From Pinguiococcus pyrenoidosus (Eukaryota; Sar; Pinguiophyceae; Pinguiochrysidales; Pinguiochrysidaceae): a DNA stretch of 37,677 bases. The notes under the pieces are model-generated. The model made no database searches and was not told the origin of the DNA. It saw nothing but the letters and a program-made list of their open reading frames with translations. Every line of letters starts with the position of its first letter. The first letter of the stretch is position 1. This document shows positions 17,352 to 24,727 of this stretch, piece by piece. The stretch lies in contig JAAMXY010001178.1 of assembly GCA_019677205.1 (NCBI GenBank), positions 1 to 37,677 on the forward strand, read 5' to 3'. The position numbers were made by a program, and so were the translations under genes.

Positions 17352-18294
17352 ATGCTCTTCCGGGCGGGCTTTGGCCGCCTCCTGTTCTTGCTGGCCGCCT
17401 ATCCTTCAGCCGTCGACGCCTTGGCGTTTCGTGTTTCCAGCGCAAGGCCCGCTTTGGGAGCACCCCTTGCGCTGCGTGCAACGTCGGAGCACTCCGTGGA
17501 CGTATCCCGCAATGAGACGGCAGTCGCTGCGCCCATGCCCAAGAAGAAGGGAGTGCTAGCTAGGCTAGGAGAAGGTGGCCTGGCGACCCTCACCGCGTAC
17601 GGGCTCATCAACACCGCCTTCTACAACGTTGGACTCGTCGTGGTCATGCTGGGCGCGCAGGGCGTCGCAGGTGAGAAGAGGCACCCCAGGATGCCTCCGT
17701 GGAAGAGGCATCGCAGTGGGTCAGGTCAGGTCAGGTCAGGTCAGGTCAGGTCAGGAAGGACCTGGCTTTTTGGCTGGCATCTGGATCCCCGGGACGATCC
17801 GACGCATGCGTCTGCATCTGCATCTGCGTCTGCGTTTGCCTGCGGGCGCAACAAACCCAGGCCCGACGCCAACATCGAAGCGTCTCTGCTTGCTCGAGCT
17901 CACGTGGGGAAACAACCTGCTGACCAAGCCTTGCACTGTGAACGCCTGCACAGGAGAGGGTGCGGGGATGAAGAGGCTGCTGAAATGCCTCGCAATAGTG
18001 TGGGCCTTTGGGCAATTCATCAAGGCCCCGAAGGCGGCAGCCGCGATTGCCTTGTCGCCGGGAGTGGACCGGGTCTTGCGAAGAATTCAGGTGCTGAACG
18101 GCAGTTGCTTCGGAGACGAAGGGTCCACAGCGCGCAGCTCTTCTCGTGACTCCTGCTGTTCGTTCTTCGCACAGGATAGATTGGGCATGCAGCGGAAACT
18201 GTTTGCCGCAGGAATCTTAACCCTTGGAATGGCATCAGTCTTCGCTGTCACCTGGACGCTGCTGCTCTTCGGCGAGGCGCTCCCCTTGGGGTAA
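17352..18294 (+). CDS. Plastid-targeted multi-pass membrane protein, uncharacterised family
   Basis: Three exons, 17352-17670, 17954-18090 and 18175-18294, give 191 aa. The bipartite leader is a signal peptide (MLFRAGFGRLLFLLAAYPSA...DALA) with F right after the predicted cleavage, then an Arg/Ser/Ala transit-like stretch. This is the import code for secondary red plastids. The mature part has a first hydrophobic helix (LATLTAYGLINTAFYNVGLV), then MKRLLKCLAIVWAFGQFIKA, PKAAAAIALSPGVDRVLRRI, and a last hydrophobic helix (ILTLGMASVFAVTWTLLLFG). This pattern recalls an uncharacterised family of plant and algal chloroplast membrane proteins. The acceptor at 17953 is chosen because it gives a compact linker; another at 17868 would insert about 29 residues. 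The stop codon lies inside GGGGTAAGTG, itself a strong donor. Confidence 0.65.
17721..17755. repeat. (TCAGG)7 tandem repeat inside an intron
   Basis: Seven perfect TCAGG units lie 50 nt into the first intron of the plastid-protein gene. Each junction reads CAGGT, which contains both acceptor-like CAG and donor-like GGT. A second, 6-bp repeat (TCTGCA/TCTGCG) follows at about 17810-17840. Confidence 0.9.
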
Positions 18295-18670
18295 GTGGGG
18301 GTGAGTTATCGAGCGGCGCGATTCGCCTCGAGGCCGGCCTCGAGAAACCGCCGGCTCCTCATCGTGTACCTCGTAAACGGACGCTCAGGGCCGTGAAAGA
18401 AACTCTGCGGAGGATACTGCCGGAGAACCACTGCGTATACCATGGCATGTGGTCAGGCTGGACCTAGCCGTGCGGAGCGTCACGAGTTGCGCAACCCGTC
18501 GGCGGCGGACCTGGAGGACGCAAAGGAAAGCAGAGGCAGCAGACGCCACAGACACAACAGACCCAACAGACCCAACAGACCCAACCGATAGAGACACAAG
18601 AGCAACACAACAAGATCGGGTTGGATTCGATTGCAGTGCCTCTAGTCTAGGTTTAATCTGTGGAAGTCTC
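18295..18670. other. 3'-3' gap with a 9-bp tandem repeat
   Basis: This 376-bp gap separates the convergent plastid-protein and giant ORF genes. At 18557-18585 the unit ACAGACCCA is repeated three times plus a remnant, flanked by GACACA-type variants. No gene is supported. Confidence 0.6.
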
Positions 18671-21600
18671 TCAGCGAAGCAGCGGCACTTCGACGGTGAG
18701 ACTCACGGGAGTCTCGTCATGGCCGGTCAAGATGACGCGCCTCTTGGCCACCGGTGCCCGTCGAACCGGACGCGGCACAGCTCCCGCGTCGCGCTCGGGG
18801 GAGGAATCCGAGAGGATGGTAGAGTCAAAATGGATGCCCACGGGAATCCTGCTCGCTTTCGGCTGCCGCCTCGTTGTGTTTGTGACCGGCTTGTCCGACG
18901 CGAGCACCTCCACATACTTCCCAAAGTCGGGAGGTACCGATGGGTACGATTTCTTGGGCGCTTGGCGCCGTCTTCCCGTGACGTATTCGGGTTCGCGCTG
19001 CATCACCGACAGTCGACTGTTGAAGTCCACAAAGCGAAGAGCCGCGCCCCGATCGTCCTTTCCTGCCTTTTCCTCGCGAAGCTGCGGCAGCGGATTCCAC
19101 TCCTTGATGGAAACCGACGACGTTGCCGAATCCGCGAGCCTCCATCGGGAGCCGTCGTCGGATGGCCGGTCGCTGTCCGATGCGGCCGCCGCACGCACAT
19201 CCCAAGTACGAGCCGTACCCTCGATATGCAGGGAGCTGACGCGGGGCGTCCATCTCGCTGTGCGAGTGCCCACTTCCTCCTTATCCGCAAGGTTCCCGCG
19301 CGGCATCCTCAACACTGACCCAGGCTTGAGGAGCGCCTTCCCATGTTGCTTTCCTTCCAGGCCCGCGGTCTCGACATCTACAAGAGCAGTAAGATCCACT
19401 CCGGTCCTTTGGTCCGCCGGTACTTTCGCAATGCTCGGCAGGTGCGTCAGGGTGTTGAGGTCCCTTGGCGGCTGCATGCGCCTCGCGGGAGCGAAGCTCA
19501 CGGTGTTCGGGCGGCGAGTGCTAAGCGGGAAGGCCTCTCCGGCGAAGCCTTCCCCAGCCTGCCTCTGTTCGTTCGGGCTGGACGTCTCACAGACCGCCAC
19601 CGTGCGCGGCCGTGCTGGGGACCCACCAGTGGAGTATGGAGACGTCGCAATGCGAAGGTAATCCTGCTCGTCCAGCTGATCCCCAAAGTCGAAGAGGCGA
19701 CTCGGCAGCATCCGACTCTCCTTGCCTTCCGGGATGCTGCTGAGCGACGACTCCCCTCCGCTCCGGATGACTCTTCTGTCCGAGCTGCCCAGTGCGTAGT
19801 AGGTCTCCGGCACCCGCAGCAGGGCCGTGGTCGCGTTCCCGCCGAAGGGGTTGGAGTGCGTGATTGCACATCGACCCTTCGCAACGAGAACCTGGCTCTG
19901 GCGCCGTGACGCCTGGTTTCCCGCATGGAGAAGGATGTTAGGTGCGGCTCCCCAGAAGACCTCCCCTGTCTTCGTGATGATGTAGTTGCCGTCCCGATGG
20001 ATGTACACGTGATCGCCATTAGGGAGGAGGGTATCCTTGATCAGCGTTTCCCGCGACAGCGGGAGCTCGCTGGGGTCCGAAGACCTCGCCGTCGATAGGT
20101 CGTGGTCGTAATGGAACTGGTACGCCCTTCCCAGCGTGATGATGGCTCCCTCTGAGGAGCTCTTGGACGAGCCGGCGCTGCGTGGCTGGCTCCGCCGGAT
20201 GTCCAGTGCGTTGGATCTGGAGTCGATGAGGTTCCACAGGTTCGAGAAGGTGGCCGCTTGCGACGCCATCGCCTGTGCTCGGATGCCGTGGACCCGCTTC
20301 GCATTGGGGTTACTCAGGATCCGCATGATAAGCTCTGCCTCATTCACGCGCTTCGAAACCTTCCCCCCGTTATACACATAGCCCGAGGGATTCAACTGGT
20401 GCATCATGATCGGTGCAGCTACCTTCCCTCCGAAAGGGGCTGCGCTGCCAAGCCCGTCCACGCGAACCTCCGGGAGGCTTTGCTGCAGCGGCCCGACCTT
20501 CGAGGACGCGGGAATCCAGCGTGGCTGCTTTCCCCCCCTGCGCAACGCCGCGCCCACCGCTGCCAACCCAGGCTGACTCGGGTTCTTCCCTGCCTTGAAC
20601 ATGGGGCGCTCGTGTTGGTGGGAGGCTCGTCGCGCTAGACGAGGATCCACGTTCCCGACGATCACGTGCCGGACTGGATTGGCGCCCAAGTGCGGTCCCA
20701 GCGAGTCGTTGGGTACGCGCTCGCCACCAATGAATGGCTCCTTATGCAGCACGTGTCGCGACTGGGGAAGCGGTCGATGAGTGAATTCCCCGTCTCCGAC
20801 GGCCAGATACGGGTTGACCTCGTTGTCGAGGGACGTAACGACGCCCCAGCGATTCTCGTGATCCTTGATCCTCTCCAGGACGTTCTGGAGCTTGGTCTGC
20901 TCCGACAGCTTCCTCTGCCGATCGGCTCGACGTGCCGCGGTGGTGCGGTGAGAGATCGACACCTTGGGCGCCGGAGCGGGCGCAGCAATCGGCACATCCA
21001 AACTGGCAAGCTGCATGTCGAGATCGGGGACATGCTCGTGGGACGTCCGCCGCTGGGACTCCCTCGCTCCGCGGGCCCAGAAATCATCTTCCTGGTCGTA
21101 ACCGAGATCGAGAGGATCCTCCTCTGCCGCTTCCACGTCTCCCGTCGCCCAGTCGTGGTCGTGGATGTCGATCTTGGAGATGGTCATTGTCTCCCGGCGC
21201 TTTCTCGACGACAGATCCGAGAAGGACCGGTTTGGACGCTCGGGAGGTCCTGAAAGCCTCCGTGATTTCTTCGAGCCCAAGGTACTGCGCCTCGCCACCA
21301 CTGGCTCATCCTCTTCAGAACGCGGTTTCGCCTCTTTCTTCTCTTCCGAAGCTGGCTGGACCTGCGGAGCAACCTGGTCTTCGACGGGGTCATCGCGAAC
21401 GAGAAGGCTCTCTGGCACTCGAAAGGGTGACACGTTGGAAATCGACGCTCGGCGCCACCGGAAGCGCATGGGCCCGGAGGCCTTCGTCTTCTGCTCTTCT
21501 TCCACTTTCTCGTCGGCAACTCCTTCGCTTTTGCCCTGTGCCATACTGACCGGCGTGCTGGTGGTGCGAGCGATCGCCTCATCGCCGTCCGTGGCTTCGT

Positions 21601-24031
21601 CATCGCCTTCTCTTCTCAGCACCTTTGCGAGCGGAATCTTCTCGGTTCCCGCCGAGTTCTTGTCGGAGGCGACCGACGCAGCGTCCCCTGCAGCAGGCGG
21701 TATTCCCTCGCGGCTGCCCTGCAGAGACTCCACCTCGCCGGTGGGAGCTGGTACTTTGGTCTCTACGTGAGAACTGTGCGCCGACCTCGCCCCGCTGGGC
21801 GACTCGCGCGTTGACACGGCATCTGCGGAAAGGGTTGGCCACTTTGATCCCAAATCAATCCCCTGCGATGACACAACGTCCAACAGTGCCGGTGGTAGCT
21901 CTGAGCGATTCTCCTGCATTGCCTCCCCCTTCTGCTCCTGAGTCTCTCGACGAGACATCGCTCCCTCTGTACCAGTACGCTGCTCGGCGGCCAAGATATT
22001 GTAGAGGTCTTGGACGCCGCGAGCAGACCCGCCTGCTACGGAGGCGGCATCCTCAGGCAGCGCCTGGTCCGTGTCGAGGACTTTGTTCAAGTCTCCGTGC
22101 AGAAGCTGCTCGAGCTCCGCGAAGGCCCACTCGCCGGACTTGCTCGAGAGCCTCATCTCCTCGAGAACTGCCGAGACGCGTTTCCAGGTCTCCACATCGT
22201 CCACCTTGGAAGGCCCAGCCGCCGAAGGCGTGGCCATCAGCGGAACGCTTCCTTGCAGGCCCGCCGGCTTCATGCCCGCGACGAAAGCACTACGAACGGC
22301 GCGGAAGTCCCGGAGAGCCTGCAGGAGATTCCCTTGCTCCTGTGCAGTCTGCTGGCCGGGGGTCACCGCAATCGTGTCTCTCCTGTTCGGGCCGGTGGCG
22401 CTGACAAGGCCTCGAAGCCGGTTGGGGCCGTCCGCCCCGCCTTGACGATTGTAGGCTGCTTCGTCTCCAAGGCCGGAGCTCTCAAGAATGAGGGCGTTGC
22501 GCACCTCGGAGACGCCGGTCTCCCAGGACAGCCGCTTCGAGTCCTTGGCGTTCAATCCATTCATCCCTCGTGGGCGCCTCGAGAAGCGCTTGCTGCTCCC
22601 AAGATCTCCCAGTCGTCGGGATGGCCCTCGATTAAGGCGCTTCGGCCCACCAGAGTCAGCGGCTTCCTCCTCGTAGATCGGCAGGTGCGAGCGGCTCCAC
22701 TCCGACAACCGGCTGTTCTGCCCCTCTCCGGCGCTCATGAGAATGCTGGGGTTCCTCGTGATGCTGCTGTACCTGTGTTCAGCGCTCTCGTCTCCCTCTG
22801 AAACGATGGAGAAGCGCACGCTGGGCCCCGCCGGGTCCGTACTCTCTTCGTTCTCGTTCACTGCCGCCAGCTCCTTCGCCCTCCCGATTCGCTCCAGGGC
22901 GGAGACGCCATACTCGCTCTGTCGGAACTTCTTCTTCATTTCCTCCGGCAGGTCCACGTACTCGCGGACGTTCTTCACGCTCTTGACCGACTTCAGGCGG
23001 CCCTTCCGCCCTTGCCGCGCTTTCCGCGTGTTGGCGTCCGCGAGGTCGTAGATGTCCTCGAAGAGAAGCCAGAGGAACGAGGCGTACTCGAGCTCATCCA
23101 CCGACTGCGTCCACAGATCCGCAAGCTCGAACATGCTCAGCTGGAAAGCCTCGTACGTCATCTCCCCGCCAAACGCATACGTGTCCTCTTCCCATTCTTC
23201 CTCCGCCGTGCTGAGCGACTCCTTCTCGTCGACGTTCGGAATCAAGGCCTTGTGAAGCAGCGTGATCAGCGTGATGAAGAGCTCCCTCGCAATGATGCCC
23301 TTCGGAGGAGTCGTGTCCCGCGCACGCGCAGCGGCCTGCTCTGCGGAGATGGGGTCGAAGTAGAGGTACTCGTGCAGCGTGTGAACGACGTGTCGGATCG
23401 CAGGAGACTGCTGCAGCTCCCGGCGCTTTTGCAACGTTTCGGCTTCGTACATGGCGGCGTTGGCCTGGATCAGGTACGGGACAAACTCGTCCGCCCGACG
23501 TTCCGCGACGATTTCCTTGCTCTGCAGCTTCTCCTGCAGCACTTCCTCGACGCCGTCTTCGTGCAGATGCGTCTTCACTTGCTCGACGTCGGCGCCCCGC
23601 ATCCAGTTGTTCTTCAACGAGCCGCGCGGGGTCCGATCGCCATCCCTCTCTGGCTCCGGCAGGCCGCAGTGCTTCACCATGTGTGACGCTGCTTCCACGT
23701 GGTTCACCTCCAGCATCGCGGGGGCGGTCACGAGCACGTCTCCCATCAGCCGCTTGACTTTCTCCCAGAGTCGGTGCCCGACCCGTGCCGGCTTCCGTGC
23801 ATTGGTGGGCGCGGCCCTGCCCACAAACATGAGGCCCGGCGGCGGCTGGGTGACTGGTGGCGGGGCGGCATCCCCTGCGTTGCCTCTTCGGCGGCGGGAT
23901 CTCCGGTCCGTCGGCAGAATGTGGCTCCTGGCCACCGCCGGCAGGCCCTTCCGGAGACCCCTCTCGGAACGCCACCTTTGGACTCCCTTCCGCTTCGTCG
24001 GCATCCCCGAGTGGATGCGGGAGACTTGCAT
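18671..24031 (-). CDS. Giant intronless protein with EF-hand-like helical region
   Basis: One uninterrupted frame of 1786 codons. The first Met (24031) or the one ten codons later may be the start. Residues 80-370 are the structured part. They include a helical region (QVKTHLHEDGVEEVLQEKLQ, AAMYEAETLQKRRELQQSP) and, at about 245-330, paired helices with an EF-hand-like shape (ELFITLITLLHKALIPNVDE, FELADLWTQSVDELEYASFL). They lack clear calcium-loop acids. Such F..S.FELAD.WT....EY..FL segments recall conserved flagellar or cytoskeletal proteins of protists. The middle 900 residues are Ser/Arg/Glu-rich and probably disordered. A second ordered patch lies near 1250-1365 (ILSNPNAKRVHGIRAQA, GDHVYIHRDGNYIITKTGEV). 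I recognise no named family; an axonemal or cortical role is inference. Confidence 0.72.
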   Translation of the reverse strand: MQVSRIHSGMPTKRKGVQRWRSERGLRKGLPAVARSHILPTDRRSRRRRGNAGDAAPPPVTQPPPGLMFVGRAAPTNARKPARVGHRLWEKVKRLMGDVLVTAPAMLEVNHVEAASHMVKHCGLPEPERDGDRTPRGSLKNNWMRGADVEQVKTHLHEDGVEEVLQEKLQSKEIVAERRADEFVPYLIQANAAMYEAETLQKRRELQQSPAIRHVVHTLHEYLYFDPISAEQAAARARDTTPPKGIIARELFITLITLLHKALIPNVDEKESLSTAEEEWEEDTYAFGGEMTYEAFQLSMFELADLWTQSVDELEYASFLWLLFEDIYDLADANTRKARQGRKGRLKSVKSVKNVREYVDLPEEMKKKFRQSEYGVSALERIGRAKELAAVNENEESTDPAGPSVRFSIVSEGDESAEHRYSSITRNPSILMSAGEGQNSRLSEWSRSHLPIYEEEAADSGGPKRLNRGPSRRLGDLGSSKRFSRRPRGMNGLNAKDSKRLSWETGVSEVRNALILESSGLGDEAAYNRQGGADGPNRLRGLVSATGPNRRDTIAVTPGQQTAQEQGNLLQALRDFRAVRSAFVAGMKPAGLQGSVPLMATPSAAGPSKVDDVETWKRVSAVLEEMRLSSKSGEWAFAELEQLLHGDLNKVLDTDQALPEDAASVAGGSARGVQDLYNILAAEQRTGTEGAMSRRETQEQKGEAMQENRSELPPALLDVVSSQGIDLGSKWPTLSADAVSTRESPSGARSAHSSHVETKVPAPTGEVESLQGSREGIPPAAGDAASVASDKNSAGTEKIPLAKVLRREGDDEATDGDEAIARTTSTPVSMAQGKSEGVADEKVEEEQKTKASGPMRFRWRRASISNVSPFRVPESLLVRDDPVEDQVAPQVQPASEEKKEAKPRSEEDEPVVARRSTLGSKKSRRLSGPPERPNRSFSDLSSRKRRETMTISKIDIHDHDWATGDVEAAEEDPLDLGYDQEDDFWARGARESQRRTSHEHVPDLDMQLASLDVPIAAPAPAPKVSISHRTTAARRADRQRKLSEQTKLQNVLERIKDHENRWGVVTSLDNEVNPYLAVGDGEFTHRPLPQSRHVLHKEPFIGGERVPNDSLGPHLGANPVRHVIVGNVDPRLARRASHQHERPMFKAGKNPSQPGLAAVGAALRRGGKQPRWIPASSKVGPLQQSLPEVRVDGLGSAAPFGGKVAAPIMMHQLNPSGYVYNGGKVSKRVNEAELIMRILSNPNAKRVHGIRAQAMASQAATFSNLWNLIDSRSNALDIRRSQPRSAGSSKSSSEGAIITLGRAYQFHYDHDLSTARSSDPSELPLSRETLIKDTLLPNGDHVYIHRDGNYIITKTGEVFWGAAPNILLHAGNQASRRQSQVLVAKGRCAITHSNPFGGNATTALLRVPETYYALGSSDRRVIRSGGESSLSSIPEGKESRMLPSRLFDFGDQLDEQDYLRIATSPYSTGGSPARPRTVAVCETSSPNEQRQAGEGFAGEAFPLSTRRPNTVSFAPARRMQPPRDLNTLTHLPSIAKVPADQRTGVDLTALVDVETAGLEGKQHGKALLKPGSVLRMPRGNLADKEEVGTRTARWTPRVSSLHIEGTARTWDVRAAAASDSDRPSDDGSRWRLADSATSSVSIKEWNPLPQLREEKAGKDDRGAALRFVDFNSRLSVMQREPEYVTGRRRQAPKKSYPSVPPDFGKYVEVLASDKPVTNTTRRQPKASRIPVGIHFDSTILSDSSPERDAGAVPRPVRRAPVAKRRVILTGHDETPVSLTVEVPLLR

Positions 24032-24727
24032 CTTCGAAGGTGGTTGGTAGCGGAGCGCCGCAACTCCACCTCGCGGAGACGCGCCAAGAGCTCGAGGCGT
24101 CGCGGGAGAGGAGCGCAGCCGTTGCGGGCGTCGAAGGCATCAAGAACAACGTCATTCTATGCGGCGATCTGGGGTTTTTGGAGCTTGCTGGGCATCGAGT
24201 GGACTATCTTCACCAATGATGGCGTGTGGAGCTCCAAAGGCGGGTGTGATTGGTTCTTGGCAGCCAATCGGGGAGCACTGGCGGCGTTACGGGCTTCGTC
24301 TGAAACAAAGGGTTGCGCGACACCAGCCGAGCTCGGATGTTTCACGCCGACGACACCACTGGCTTCCGCTTGTGTCGTCCCCGCTATAGCTGCCTGGCGG
24401 CATCGATTTTCGCAGGGCTCATCCATTGGGTTCTCCAATCCATGACTTGTGCTTCATTGGTTGATTCCAGTATCCATTCAGTTCCTACTCAGCCATCCTA
24501 TTCCAAGCGTCCTTCGAATCCGGCAATATTCAAATAGAATTCGGTCTTAAAGGCTTTGAAGATCTTTCGAGGGAAGCTGGAGAACGACCGAGACAGATCA
24601 GCTGAGATAGCGCTTTCGTGAATCTGCGGCATTCTTTGCTATTCCCGCATCCTACTGGTGCACAATTTTTTCGAAGCGCTTCGCCGAAGGAGCGGCGCCC
24701 TTTCCTCTCCCCGCAAGCGCCGCAGCC
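24032..24727. promoter_or_regulatory. Divergent intergenic region
   Basis: About 700 bp between the giant ORF (minus) and the nuclease gene (plus). Composition becomes more AT-rich toward 24400-24680. Minus-strand frames up to 24155 overlap the giant ORF's 5' end in another frame and look like shadows. No RNA gene or repeat is seen. Confidence 0.4.

Noticed and set aside
18660-19661. 333-codon plus-strand frame opposite the end of the giant ORF
   Set aside because: Arg/Ser-rich with no motif; it is the antisense shadow of the longer minus-strand frame, which has ordered segments.
23094-24155. 353-codon minus-strand frame overlapping the 5' end of the giant ORF
   Set aside because: Same strand, other phase; composition is Ala/Gly/Arg-rich as in shadows of GC-rich coding DNA, while the overlapped frame contains the helical domain.
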